Shown here: piece after piece, positions 52,313-61,576 of the stretch
Numbering within the stretch: the stretch's first letter is position 1
Layout: every line of letters starts with the position of its first letter
Source of the DNA: Mordavella massiliensis
Lineage (GTDB): Bacteria > Bacillota > Clostridia > Lachnospirales > Lachnospiraceae
Direction: 5' to 3'
Assembly (NCBI RefSeq): GCF_016901695.1
Contig: NZ_JACJKS010000001.1
Location: 186,001-250,000 of the forward strand
DNA length: 64,000 nt
Position numbers and translations under genes: made by a program
The notes under the pieces: model-generated
What the model saw: the letters and a program-made list of their open reading frames with translations, nothing else
Told to the model about the DNA's origin: nothing
Databases searched by the model: none

Positions 52313-53455
52313 TTATTCTTTCGGCAGGGTGATCACAAACTTGCTCCCGCCGGTTCTTCCGTTCTTCACGCACACCGTTCCGCCCTGCTCTTCCAGGATC
52401 CGCCTGGTAAGGTAAAGACCCACGCCAGAGCCCTCCTCTTTTCGTACCGCTTCCGCCTTGCCCCGGTAAAATCTCTGGAAGATCCTGTGCTGTTCCTCCG
52501 CCGGGATCCCCGGACCTTCGTCTTCCACTTCTATCATGACATAGCTGACCAGCTCCGACACCCGGATGGTGATGCAGGTGCCGACCGGCGCGTATTTCAC
52601 ACCGTTGTCCAGCACATTTCCGATCGCCTCCGCCGTCCAGCCCGGATCATGGACAACCGCGACGTCAGTAAATTCTTCCGTTTCAATAGAAATGTTTTTA
52701 TCTACTGCTTTTGCATATGCGCCGGCCACTGCTCTTGCCAGGGTCGATTTCACACCCGCCTTCTCCGGCTTCAGCCGGATCATGCCGGTCTCCAGCTTGC
52801 TCATCTGGGTAAAAGCCTGGAGAAGATGTTCCAGCCGTTCCACATCTTCCCGCTCTTTTCTTCGGAACTCCTCCGTTTCTTCCGCTGAAAGTTCTGTGGA
52901 ATCCTCGATCTCATAACTCATTTTCAGAGAGGCCACCGGCGTCTTGAGCTGATGGGAAATATCGGTGATCAGGGACTTGGTTTCCTGCTCCTCCCGCCGG
53001 AGTTCCGCCTCCATCTTCTGGTTGCGGACCGTCTCCTCTTTCAGCTTTTCCTCCAGATAGTCCGCCCGCTCCCGGGCTTCTCTCTTAAGCCTCATGCTAT
53101 GCCAGGCAAGACCTGCGCAGGCCGCAAGTCCGGCTGCCAGGAGAAGCGCCATACCGCCCGCCATGCCGGGCAGCGCGCCGCCCCAAAAACTATCTTTCAG
53201 ATCATAACCGTATTTCTCCAGCAACTCCATGCCTGTCTTTGCCGCTGCCTCATTATCTTCTACTATTTTCCCCGTCAGGATCCCGGCAAACACAGCCTCC
53301 TCCTCGGGTGCCTGCCTGGTGAGAGCCGCCATCTGCCTGGCCGTGTTCTCATACTCTTGCCACACCGCTCTTCCCGTCAGAAAGAGCCCCACCAGAAGGG
53401 CAAGAAAAAACAGCCCTGCTGCCAGAGCTATTCTTTTACGCTTTCCTGTATCCAC
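52313..53455 (-). CDS. Sensor histidine kinase (module 1)
   Basis: A 380-residue kinase with two membrane helices (about residues 6-25 and 100-122) flanking an extracytoplasmic domain of about 75 residues. The phosphoacceptor His is in DISHQLKTPVASLK and the ATP-binding boxes include DEGPGIP and GSGVGLYLTRRI. I start it at the GTG 53455, which overlaps the regulator gene and has GGGGGAT upstream; an ATG at 53488 is an alternative. Confidence 0.88.
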   Translation of the reverse strand: MDTGKRKRIALAAGLFFLALLVGLFLTGRAVWQEYENTARQMAALTRQAPEEEAVFAGILTGKIVEDNEAAAKTGMELLEKYGYDLKDSFWGGALPGMAGGMALLLAAGLAACAGLAWHSMRLKREARERADYLEEKLKEETVRNQKMEAELRREEQETKSLITDISHQLKTPVASLKMSYEIEDSTELSAEETEEFRRKEREDVERLEHLLQAFTQMSKLETGMIRLKPEKAGVKSTLARAVAGAYAKAVDKNISIETEEFTDVAVVHDPGWTAEAIGNVLDNGVKYAPVGTCITIRVSELVSYVMIEVEDEGPGIPAEEQHRIFQRFYRGKAEAVRKEEGSGVGLYLTRRILEEQGGTVCVKNGRTGGSKFVITLPKE

Positions 53456-54111
53456 AGATATCCCATCCCCCTTACATTCTGAATCCATTCGCCGCCGATC
53501 TTTCGCTTCAGCCGGCTTACATTTACCGGAACCGTATTGTCGTCCACAAACTGGCCATCCACATCCCACACATGCTCGAGGATCTGCTCTTTGGAAAGGA
53601 TCTGCCCTGCGTTCTCCATAAAATACAGAAGAAGCTGCAGTTCCTTTTTGCTTAAGGAAAGCTCTTCCCCGCCGCGGTATGCCCGCATATCCTGGTAGGA
53701 TACCCGGATCTCCCCGGAGCGGATCTCTGTCTTTTGCTCCTCCCCTGCCCGGCGCGCCCGCCGCATCAGGGCGTGCACTTTAGACACCAGCACCAGCAGG
53801 CTGAATGGTTTGGTGATATAGTCGTCCGCCCCCAGATCGTAGGCGTTTACCATGTCCACCTCCGAGTCCAGAGCCGTCAGAAAGATCAGATACACCTGGC
53901 TTTTCTTCCGGATCTCCCTGCAAAAATCCAGGCCGCTCTTGTCCGGCAGGTTCACATCACTGATGATCAGATCCGGCCCTGCCGCGTCAAAAAGTTCTTC
54001 CGCCTCTTTCGCGGAAAAGGCGGAAAATACCTGATATCCTTCTTTTTCTAATTTTAGTGAAATCCCCCTGTTCAGGTTTCTGTCGTCCTCCAGGAGCAAG
54101 ATTTTCTGCAT
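53428..54111 (-). CDS. OmpR-family response regulator (module 1)
   Basis: A 227-residue regulator with a receiver domain (phosphoacceptor Asp in LIISDVNLP, Lys in ITKPFSLLV) and a winged-helix DNA-binding domain (about residues 130-225) ending in VRGMGYLW. The ATG at 54111 has AAAGGAG ten bases upstream. It is first in the module, overlaps the kinase start, and is divergent from the ECF sigma gene. Confidence 0.92.
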   Translation of the reverse strand: MQKILLLEDDRNLNRGISLKLEKEGYQVFSAFSAKEAEELFDAAGPDLIISDVNLPDKSGLDFCREIRKKSQVYLIFLTALDSEVDMVNAYDLGADDYITKPFSLLVLVSKVHALMRRARRAGEEQKTEIRSGEIRVSYQDMRAYRGGEELSLSKKELQLLLYFMENAGQILSKEQILEHVWDVDGQFVDDNTVPVNVSRLKRKIGGEWIQNVRGMGYLWIQESVKE

Positions 54112-54240
54112 GGTGCGGGTCTCCTTTTGCTGCGTTTCTCTCATTTTACAACGGGGGTTTACGCAGCGTCAAATGATAAGCGCTATATCTGTGAAAACTT
54201 TTCTGTTATACTGGTCATGTTGAAATTTTTTCAATTTTTC

Positions 54241-54268
54241 TGTAACGAAATCCATCTTACTCCGTCTA
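54241..54268 (+). promoter_or_regulatory. Putative ECF-type promoter of the sigma/anti-sigma operon
   Basis: TGTAAC (54241-54246) and CGTCTA (54263-54268) are spaced 16 bases, matching the general ECF promoter form (an AAC-type -35 and a CGTC -10). Position directly upstream of an ECF sigma gene suggests autoregulation. Confidence 0.6.
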
Positions 54269-54298
54269 ACCGGTGTACAAAAAAGGAGGTGAGCGGCC

Positions 54299-54781
54299 CT
54301 GGACTACGAGAAATTATATCAATCCTACTATCTGCAGGTCTATTCTTATGTGATGACCCTGGTGCGGAATCAGCCGCTGGCGGAAGAGATCACGCAGAAC
54401 ACGTTCTACCGGGCTATGACCTCCAAAAAGACCTTTGCGCAAAGATCCGGCGAACTCACCTGGCTTTGCAGTATTGCCAAGCACCTGGCAGCAGACGAAT
54501 ACAGGAAGACCGGGAAAACCGCCGAGCTGGACGAGGCTGCCGCCGTCAGCGGTGGCCAGAATCCGGCGGATGCGGTGGAAGATAAGGAGACTGCGCTACA
54601 GATCCACCTGATCCTCCACGACCTGCCGGAGCCTTACAAGGAAGTCTTTCAGCTTCGGGTGTTCGGGGAACTGCCCTTCTCACAGATCGGGTTTATCTTC
54701 GGGAAAACAGAGAACTGGGCCAGGGTCACTTACCACCGCGCAAGAATGAAAATTCAGGAAAGGATGGAGAAACATGGATAA
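54299..54781 (+). CDS. ECF-type RNA polymerase sigma factor, apparent CTG start
   Basis: A 160-residue sigma-70 family factor with region 2 at about residues 5-70 (LAEEITQNTFYRAM) and region 4 at about 105-158 (DLPEPYKEVFQLRVFGELPFSQIG). In-frame stop TGA lies at 54290, and the only codon that could start the full region 2 is CTG at 54299, ten bases after GGAGG; it begins (L/M)DYEKLYQSYY, the usual family N-terminus. The next start codons (GTG 54350, ATG 54353) would delete part of region 2. Its stop overlaps the anti-sigma start by eight bases. Confidence 0.82.
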   Translation: MDYEKLYQSYYLQVYSYVMTLVRNQPLAEEITQNTFYRAMTSKKTFAQRSGELTWLCSIAKHLAADEYRKTGKTAELDEAAAVSGGQNPADAVEDKETALQIHLILHDLPEPYKEVFQLRVFGELPFSQIGFIFGKTENWARVTYHRARMKIQERMEKHG

Positions 54782-55760
54782 GAAAAATTTTTCGGAATGC
54801 GGGATCGTTCAGGATCTGCTTCCCTTATATTATGATGATGTGTGTACGCCTGCCAGCAAAGAGCTGGTGCAGCGCCATCTGGAACACTGCGCAGCCTGCC
54901 GGGCGCTCTATGAGGATCTGGAAGACCGTTCCGTGGACCGCGTCATAGAAACGGAGTCCCGGCAGGTTCTGGAACGGCACGCCAGAAAAGAGAGGACCGC
55001 CGCCTGGAAAGCCGGGCTTATCATCAGCGTCCTGCTGCTCATCCCGGTGATCCTGACTTTCCTTTTCTCCATAGCCATTGGCGGGGGACTGGGCATCTTC
55101 TCCGTGACAACCGCCTCCATGCTCCTGGTGGCCGCATTGACTGCGGTGCCCCTTATGACAGAGCAGAAGAAACTGACAAAGAGTATCCTGGCCGGGATCT
55201 TTGCCCTGCTTCTGATCCTCTTTTTCGTGGACCGCATGAACGGCGGCGGACAGTTCCTGCTGCTCGCCATCCCCACCATTTTCGGGCTCTCCGTGCCACT
55301 GTTTCCTTTTGTGATCCGGGGGCTTGCGCTGCCGCCCGTATTGTCGGATAAAAAGGCGCTGCTTACCATGGTCTGGGACACGGCGTGGCTGTTCCTTACC
55401 ATCTTCACGGTCTGCCATCACTCCGGGGACGTGGAGGGGCTGCGTGCCGGCACCCTCATCAGCGTGATCCTGATGAGCGGCGTTTGGCTCGTCTTCCTGA
55501 CCGCCAGATACCTCCCGGCCAACCGCTGGATCAAAGCAGGACTGATCTCCCTGATCACCGGGATCTGGATGGCGTTTTCCAGCGACGCCTACGGGCTGAT
55601 CGCGGAGCATAAACGGCAGCTCACCATCCTGGCGGCTGACTTTTCCGACTGGACCTCCACCTGGAGTATCAACGCCAACACCTATCTTCTCTTCCTGGCG
55701 GCGGGTATTCTGCTGGGGATCCTGTGCATTGCCATCGGGGTCACAAGAGGGAGAAAATAA
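54774..55760 (+). CDS. Anti-sigma factor with zf-HC2 domain and membrane helices
   Basis: A 328-residue protein. The N-terminal zinc-finger HC2 domain (about residues 8-47) has the HLEHCAACRALYE motif that binds ECF sigma factors. Seven or so hydrophobic helices follow (about 80-325), more than in minimal anti-sigma factors, so the membrane part may be the sensor. Translational coupling to the sigma gene gives equal production. It should hold the sigma factor inactive until an envelope signal arrives. Confidence 0.87.
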   Translation: MDKKNFSECGIVQDLLPLYYDDVCTPASKELVQRHLEHCAACRALYEDLEDRSVDRVIETESRQVLERHARKERTAAWKAGLIISVLLLIPVILTFLFSIAIGGGLGIFSVTTASMLLVAALTAVPLMTEQKKLTKSILAGIFALLLILFFVDRMNGGGQFLLLAIPTIFGLSVPLFPFVIRGLALPPVLSDKKALLTMVWDTAWLFLTIFTVCHHSGDVEGLRAGTLISVILMSGVWLVFLTARYLPANRWIKAGLISLITGIWMAFSSDAYGLIAEHKRQLTILAADFSDWTSTWSINANTYLLFLAAGILLGILCIAIGVTRGRK

Positions 55761-55770
55761 GACAAAAGCG

Positions 55771-55796
55771 CCCCGGAAATGTGAACATTTCCGGGG
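55771..55796. terminator. Hairpin ending the sigma/anti-sigma operon
   Basis: CCCCGGAAATGT and ACATTTCCGGGG form a 12-pair perfect stem with a two-base centre between the convergent anti-sigma and DUF3791 genes. T-runs are weak. Confidence 0.7.
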
Positions 55797-55821
55797 CAGT
55801 CATTGCTTCCATAATACAGTT

Positions 55822-56040
55822 TCATAGCAACCCTCCATTTCTCCGGCACAGGACGCTCAAATCTTCCAGTATCGTACCGAAATCCAGGGTATGCTCTACA
55901 TCATAGTTTTCTTTAATAAATGCGATGCCTTTGAATTGAAAAAGATAGCAGAATGCTTCCCGGGCGCTCAGATTATGCTGCCGGGCAAATTCATCAACAC
56001 AGGCAACGGTAAATCCTATTTTCTGTTTCTGTTCGCTCAT
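55822..56040 (-). CDS. DUF3791 domain-containing protein
   Basis: A 72-residue soluble protein. The pattern of an aromatic-rich first helix, LFQFKGIAFIKENYDVEHTL and a final short helix matches DUF3791 proteins. These small proteins often accompany DUF3990 proteins in apparent toxin-antitoxin-like pairs; no DUF3990 partner is present here, so it may be a leftover half. Function unknown. Confidence 0.72.
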   Translation of the reverse strand: MSEQKQKIGFTVACVDEFARQHNLSAREAFCYLFQFKGIAFIKENYDVEHTLDFGTILEDLSVLCRRNGGLL

Positions 56041-56214
56041 TCAAAGTCACCTCATTTTCATAAACATTTTCATCTATGGCAACTTAAGTATACCATAAGC
56101 GAAGCCATTATAAAAGATTCATATCCGTCGCACTATGGCAGGTTTGTTAATACCCCCTTTTCGGCATTTTGGCTTTATTTTTTTCTGCCATTTGGTTCTT
56201 TCAGAATCTCCAAT

Positions 56215-56493
56215 ATGCTGATCGGAGATAAATGGAAAGTATTGATCCTCCGGGATCTGCTCCCGGGTACAAAGCGCTTCGGCGAACTGAAGAAATCCAT
56301 CGGAACGGTTTCGCAGAAAGTTCTGACCGCACAGCTTCGCGATATGGAACGCAATGGTCTTGTAAACCGCAAAGTCTACCCGGAAGTTCCCCCGCGGGTG
56401 GAATATTCCCTGACAGAACTTGGCCGGAGCCTGAAACCCATTCTCGACGCCATGTGGGACTGGGGCGAAGAATTTAAAGCACAGAATACATAG
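56215..56493 (+). CDS. HxlR family transcriptional regulator, 5' end uncertain
   Basis: A winged-helix regulator of 92 residues from the ATG at 56215. The core MLIGDKWKVLILRDLLPGTK, the SQKVLTAQLRDMERNGLV recognition region and PPRVEYSLTELG wing are typical. Normal members have about 15 more N-terminal residues ending in a Cys-Pro segment just before this point. Here the frame upstream is open but reads unlike the family, and no ribosome site precedes 56215. The gene may have lost its start, or begin at an unusual codon. Target unknown. Confidence 0.75.
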   Translation: MLIGDKWKVLILRDLLPGTKRFGELKKSIGTVSQKVLTAQLRDMERNGLVNRKVYPEVPPRVEYSLTELGRSLKPILDAMWDWGEEFKAQNT

Positions 56494-56629
56494 CGCATTT
56501 TTTGTTACTAACGCAGAACAAAGGACGTATCCACTTTCGGACACGTCCTTCTTCTAATTTCAATATTTTTATCCCACATTGTTTCAAAACTTGTTTTCAA
56601 CATTTATTACAGATAAAGATCGCTCTTTG

Positions 56630-59131
56630 TTATGAAAACCGCACCCGCTCCATCACACTTCCTTTTCCCGACATATACCTTCCGGCAGCCAGCGGGATCG
56701 CTATGCATACCAGGACAATAAACACCGTCATCCCCACCACCGGCCAAAGCGGCACTTTGAACGGCACCATCATATAGTTCATGGACTGGTACACCAGATA
56801 GGTGATCCCAAGCCCCAGTGTGGCGGTAAGAAGCAACGAACCCGCCGCATAGAAAAGACCTTCTGTCACGAGAAGCCGGTTCCTCTGCCGGTCCGTCATG
56901 CCAATACTTTCCAGAATAGCAAACTCCCTTAGTCGGCTCTGGATATTTCCGGTCACGGTGTTGATGTAATTCAGAATCCCAATGAATGCCAGAACGAGGG
57001 CAATGCCAAGCCCCACTTCCCGCATATTCCCCTGCGCGCGTTCCACTTCATGCAGGGTTTCCAGTTTAGATTCCCAGGAAAGGGCGTTTCCATCCGGACT
57101 GTTCTGAATCAGACCAAGCACTTTGCTTTCCGTTTCTTCATCATATTCCTGCGTGTATCTCACGCCAGCCTTGCAGATCCAGGGATTTTCCAGGAAATCC
57201 CTGACTACGGACTCGCTTACGATGATGGTCGGCGGATCTCCCAGCATGGGGCCGGTATAATACCCTTCGTCCGTGAACCCGGCGATCTCAAACGTACGCG
57301 TATTCCCGCTGTCTCCGTATTCTGCACAGGTCACCTGTGTTCCTGCCAGATTTTCCATCGTAAGTTCCAACCCGTTCCGATAGAGGACGCAGCTTTTTCC
57401 AGACAGAAAATCTTCCCGGTCCAGTGTCGTATCTACCACTTCCTGCAAATAGGGGAACTCCTCTTCGCTGATCCCCAGAATGACTGATCCGAAATTTTCC
57501 GGGTACTGCTGATATTCGCTCCGGTCCTCCTCATAGGGAATCATCATCCATTTGGCATAGAATTCCTCCATCCACTGCTCTGCAAAATCCGGCTCCCAGG
57601 GAACCGTGATCTGCCCGTACAGCAGCGGATACACCGCTGAAACCCCATCCAGATGTTCCAGATCTTCCATAAACGAAGCCGTCAGAACATCCCGGTGATC
57701 TTCCGGGTCTTCCTTTCGCAGGGAATCATTGGTAATCGTAAGATCATTATTCATATGATTGGTCACAATGGTCCTGGCCGCCTGACTTTCCAACAGTGTA
57801 CTGATACACAGAAAGACTGATAGAGCGGCCGCCAGAGACGTCATGATCACCAGAGACTTCTTTTTATCCTTCCAGATCTGATCCCATGCCATACGGCGCA
57901 GAAGCCTGCCCTTTTTCGTCTTGCGTCCGCCCATCTTCCCCTGCGCCGGCCGGTAACCTGCCGCCTCAAGCGGAGAAATGGATACCGCAAGTTTCACAGG
58001 TTTATAGCTTCCCAGGCAAATGGTCAGCCCTGTCAGCGCCACGGCAAGAAGCAAAACCGCCGGATTCAGGGAAATCTGTATCTCACCCGCTTCTCTTGCA
58101 CGGATTCCCAGCGCACGGATCACCGACGGAAATAAAAGGAAAGAAACAAGACTTCCCGTTATAAGTCCACACAAGATCCCGCCACATCCAAGGATCATCA
58201 TCTGTCTGCGGATCAGACGCCGGATCTGCAGCCCTGTCATCCCCACCGTCTGAAGCAGGCCATAATACCGCACATTTCCCGCCACTGACAGATAAAGGAT
58301 ATTGTAGATCAGCAGGTAGGCGCACAGGCAGGTCACCAGGGCCAGACCGCACAGTCCAAAGAAGATTGGCAAAGAATACCCCAGTTCACTGGTAAAAAAC
58401 AGCGCCTGCTGCTTTCCCAGATCCAAGCTTTCGATAAACGCATCCTGCTCGCTCTTTGTCATGATCTTTTTATCAAAATCCAGATGATACCTGCCGCATG
58501 TCACCTCGGAGATATCCGAACCGGATTGCCGGTAAAATGCCTCTGACACATAAAACGCCGACTTGGTGCCATACCCTTCCCATATCCCGGAAATCTCAAA
58601 TTCCTTATCCATGAGGTTTCCATCGCCGTCCCTGTACCCGGCCCGGAAATGATCCCCCACTGTCAGGCCGGCCAGTCCGGCTTTTTCCAAACCTTCTTCC
58701 GTCACCATAACCTGATCTTCCTCCTGGGGATAGGTTCCTTTCACCCACTCCCTGGCAGGGGCCATGATCTCATCCCATAAGACCGGATCACACCAGATAC
58801 AAGCCGCCTCCACTGTGTCGTCTCCCTGAGTGGATTCCAGATACCCGCTTAAGGCCAGGATTCCTGCCCGGCGGATATCCGGATCATTTTCACACTTTTC
58901 CCGCTGCTCCGGTGTGATCCCGTACAGGACAGCATCGTACTCTCCACCGTTCAGCCGGATATTCTGAACCTTTTGCATCTGAAAATAAGTGATCCCCACC
59001 GTAAAAATGGAAAACAACATAAAGGACGCCAGCACAATGGAAAGAAAAATGATCAGGTTACGTCCCCGGTTATGCTTCAGGGAACCCGCTGCCATTCGGT
59101 CAATAACCTTCCTGTTATTATTCGCCAGCAT
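56630..59131 (-). CDS. FtsX-like ABC transporter permease (module 2)
   Basis: An 833-residue permease, the same length and layout as the module 1 permease: an N-terminal helix (about residues 24-45), a large extracytoplasmic domain, three helices, a second extracytoplasmic domain and three C-terminal helices. The start at 59131 is preceded by AGGTGAT, overlaps the ATPase gene by 14 bases, and begins just before homology; the frame is open further upstream inside the ATPase gene. It probably exports or extracts an envelope-active peptide or lipid. Confidence 0.88.
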   Translation of the reverse strand: MLANNNRKVIDRMAAGSLKHNRGRNLIIFLSIVLASFMLFSIFTVGITYFQMQKVQNIRLNGGEYDAVLYGITPEQREKCENDPDIRRAGILALSGYLESTQGDDTVEAACIWCDPVLWDEIMAPAREWVKGTYPQEEDQVMVTEEGLEKAGLAGLTVGDHFRAGYRDGDGNLMDKEFEISGIWEGYGTKSAFYVSEAFYRQSGSDISEVTCGRYHLDFDKKIMTKSEQDAFIESLDLGKQQALFFTSELGYSLPIFFGLCGLALVTCLCAYLLIYNILYLSVAGNVRYYGLLQTVGMTGLQIRRLIRRQMMILGCGGILCGLITGSLVSFLLFPSVIRALGIRAREAGEIQISLNPAVLLLAVALTGLTICLGSYKPVKLAVSISPLEAAGYRPAQGKMGGRKTKKGRLLRRMAWDQIWKDKKKSLVIMTSLAAALSVFLCISTLLESQAARTIVTNHMNNDLTITNDSLRKEDPEDHRDVLTASFMEDLEHLDGVSAVYPLLYGQITVPWEPDFAEQWMEEFYAKWMMIPYEEDRSEYQQYPENFGSVILGISEEEFPYLQEVVDTTLDREDFLSGKSCVLYRNGLELTMENLAGTQVTCAEYGDSGNTRTFEIAGFTDEGYYTGPMLGDPPTIIVSESVVRDFLENPWICKAGVRYTQEYDEETESKVLGLIQNSPDGNALSWESKLETLHEVERAQGNMREVGLGIALVLAFIGILNYINTVTGNIQSRLREFAILESIGMTDRQRNRLLVTEGLFYAAGSLLLTATLGLGITYLVYQSMNYMMVPFKVPLWPVVGMTVFIVLVCIAIPLAAGRYMSGKGSVMERVRFS

Positions 59132-59849
59132 ACGGATCACCTGCCTCCCCGCCGGACACCTTGTCATCGGGGTCTCCTGCTCCCACGATCCGCCCATCCT
59201 CAATATGGACGATCCGGTCCGCCATCTGCGCAATATCCCGGTCATGAGTGATCAGGATCACTGTCTGCTGAAATTGCTTTGCCGCCACCTTCAAAAGTCC
59301 CATTACATCGTGGCCGGAAGCAGTGTCCAGGTTGCCGGTGGGCTCATCCGCCAGGATAATGGCTGGTTTTGCAGCCACGGCCCGCGCAATGGCCACCCGT
59401 TGCTGCTGCCCTCCGGAGAGCATGCCCGGCAGCGCTTCCCTCTTATCTGCAATCTGCAGAAGTTCCAGGATTTCCCTTACAAACGGCCGGTCAATCCGTT
59501 TCCCGTCCAGCTCAATGGGCAGCACTACATTTTCATACACATTGAGATCCGGCACCAGGTTATAATTCTGGAACACAAATCCCACCTTTCTCCTGCGAAA
59601 AACGGCCAGTTGCTCCCGCTTCATATCCGAAAGCTTTTTCCCGTCCACATACACCTCACCGGATGTGGGAATATCAAGACCACCGATCAGATGGAGCAGC
59701 GTACTCTTCCCGCTCCCGGATTTCCCGATAACAGCGATAAATTCCCGCTCCCTTACAGAAAGGTTCACTCCATCCAGCGCCTTGACAGTATTCTCCCCCA
59801 GCCGGTAATATTTTTTCAGACCCACGGTCCTTACGATCTCGTCTTTCAT
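59118..59849 (-). CDS. ABC transporter ATP-binding protein (module 2)
   Basis: A 243-residue MacB/LolD-type ATPase with Walker [10 protein letters not shown], signature LSGGQQQR and Walker [10 protein letters not shown]. It is paralogous to the module 1 ATPase and drives the permease encoded after it. Confidence 0.93.
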   Translation of the reverse strand: MKDEIVRTVGLKKYYRLGENTVKALDGVNLSVREREFIAVIGKSGSGKSTLLHLIGGLDIPTSGEVYVDGKKLSDMKREQLAVFRRRKVGFVFQNYNLVPDLNVYENVVLPIELDGKRIDRPFVREILELLQIADKREALPGMLSGGQQQRVAIARAVAAKPAIILADEPTGNLDTASGHDVMGLLKVAAKQFQQTVILITHDRDIAQMADRIVHIEDGRIVGAGDPDDKVSGGEAGDPYAGE

Positions 59850-59917
59850 GTCTTTTCCCTCCTTTGTGATCTCATCCTATCCCCTGAAAATCACAAACCG
59901 GTCTCAATCGCAAAAAA

Positions 59918-60886
59918 TCACGAAACTGTGAGTGTTCCGGCATTGGGCAGGAAAAGGCAGAAATCCGCTCCCTTTCCTGCTTCTGAACGCACCTCCACAT
60001 AACCGCCCTGAAGCTGCGCAATCTTGCGTGTCAGATAAAGCCCGATTCCAAGGCCCTCCAGATCCTGCACCTCCGGCTCCCGGTAAAACCGGGTAAAGAT
60101 CTGTGCCTGACGCTCCAGGGCAATCCCCTTTCCCGTATCTCTCACATGGATCTCTGTAAAAATCTCCTTTTTCTCTACGCATAGCGTAACCCGGCCCCCT
60201 TCCGGGGTGTATTTCACCGCATTATCCAGCAGGTTATAGACCGCTTCTTCTGTCCATTTCCTGTCATGGGAAAGAAGAAGCCTGTTCTTATCGGTTTCTC
60301 CTGACAACTTCTCTCCCCCGCCTTCTACTTCCAACGCAATGCCCTTTTTCGACGCGGCAGGTACCACCGCCGCCATGGCGCCGGCAAGAGTATCAAACAG
60401 GTCTCCTCTTTCTTTGCGGATCTGGATCACCCCCGTCTCCAGCCGGGACATTTTTACCAGACTCTGAAACAGGAAATCCAGCCGGTCTGTCTGATGTTCC
60501 AGCTTGTTCAGGAATTCCGTTGCCTCCCCGGGCAGATCCATATCTTTTAAAATCTCCAGATAGATCTTTTGATTCGCAACGGGGGTTCTGGTCTGATGGG
60601 AGATATCAGAGATCAGCTCCTTCATCTGTTGCTTTCCCCGCAGATTTTCTTCATTTTTTGTCTCAAGGACATGCAGCGTCCTGCCCAGCTTTTCATTGAC
60701 TTTTCCCAAAAGAGAATCCTGCGTATCTGCGGACTCCTCCGGCTTTCTCCCCTGCAGGACCGCATCCAGACTCTCGTCAAGCCTGTCGGCAAATTCACAG
60801 ACATCCTGCTTCAACTTCCAAAGCTTCCAGCTAAGGATTCCTGCCAGAGCAATGGCGCATGCCAGCATGATCATTTTCCAATCCAT
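59918..60886 (-). CDS. Sensor histidine kinase (module 2), minimal sensor
   Basis: A 322-residue kinase with a single clear N-terminal membrane helix (about residues 5-22) and no extracytoplasmic domain, unlike its module 1 counterpart. The phosphoacceptor His is in DISHQTRTPVANQK; GLGIGLYLTRKI is an ATP-binding box. Kinases of this kind usually sense through a partner transporter, here probably the FtsX-like permease. Its start overlaps the end of the regulator gene. Confidence 0.9.
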   Translation of the reverse strand: MDWKMIMLACAIALAGILSWKLWKLKQDVCEFADRLDESLDAVLQGRKPEESADTQDSLLGKVNEKLGRTLHVLETKNEENLRGKQQMKELISDISHQTRTPVANQKIYLEILKDMDLPGEATEFLNKLEHQTDRLDFLFQSLVKMSRLETGVIQIRKERGDLFDTLAGAMAAVVPAASKKGIALEVEGGGEKLSGETDKNRLLLSHDRKWTEEAVYNLLDNAVKYTPEGGRVTLCVEKKEIFTEIHVRDTGKGIALERQAQIFTRFYREPEVQDLEGLGIGLYLTRKIAQLQGGYVEVRSEAGKGADFCLFLPNAGTLTVS

Positions 60887-61542
60887 TGATATCCCATCCC
60901 GTATACATTTGAAATATATTTGTGTTCCTCATCTTCAATCTTTCCCCGGAGCCGGTTCATGTTGACGGCCAGCGCATGCTTGTCCACAAACTGATTTCCC
61001 CCGTCCCACAGGCGATCTAGCAGAATCTCATAGGTAAGAAGCTGGCCTTTGTGCATGAGAAATTCCTTCAGAATCCGAAACTCCGTGGGCGTCACGGTAC
61101 AAAGTTCGCCCTCCCGCCGGATCTGCGCCTTATCCAGGTCAATCTGCAGGAATCCATCGTCAAAAGCAATCTTCTCTTTCTCTCTGTCCCGCTTCAGGAT
61201 CACGTCGATCTTTTTTAGCAGGATCTTCATGGAAAATGGCTTTGTCACATAATCTTCCGCGCCCAGTTCATACCCTTTCAGCGCGTCCTCTTCCAGATCC
61301 CTGGCTGTCAGAAACAGCACCGGCACCCGGGAACGCTCCCGGACCCACCGGCAAAAGGCAAAGCCTTCCCCATCCGGCAGATTCACGTCCAAAAGGATCA
61401 GATCCGCTCCCTGCTCTTCAAAGGCATTCTTCCCTTCTGCAATAGAATGGACGGAAGCCGTCCGGTATCCGTCCTTTTCCAGAACATAAGAAATCCCCTG
61501 GTTCATTTCCCGGTCATCTTCTATGATTAAAATTCGACACAT
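60871..61542 (-). CDS. OmpR-family response regulator (module 2)
   Basis: A 223-residue regulator: receiver with Asp in DLILLDVNLPDGEG and Lys in VTKPFSMK, then a winged helix (about 125-222) ending NVYGMGYQW. The ATG at 61542 is preceded by AAAGGAAAGAG; the frame extends upstream through the repeat region, which is not coding. It is first in module 2, behind a terminator-like hairpin. Confidence 0.92.
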   Translation of the reverse strand: MCRILIIEDDREMNQGISYVLEKDGYRTASVHSIAEGKNAFEEQGADLILLDVNLPDGEGFAFCRWVRERSRVPVLFLTARDLEEDALKGYELGAEDYVTKPFSMKILLKKIDVILKRDREKEKIAFDDGFLQIDLDKAQIRREGELCTVTPTEFRILKEFLMHKGQLLTYEILLDRLWDGGNQFVDKHALAVNMNRLRGKIEDEEHKYISNVYGMGYQWIGK

Positions 61543-61576
61543 ATCTCTTTCCTTTCCCAATTCAGAAGAATAGCTG

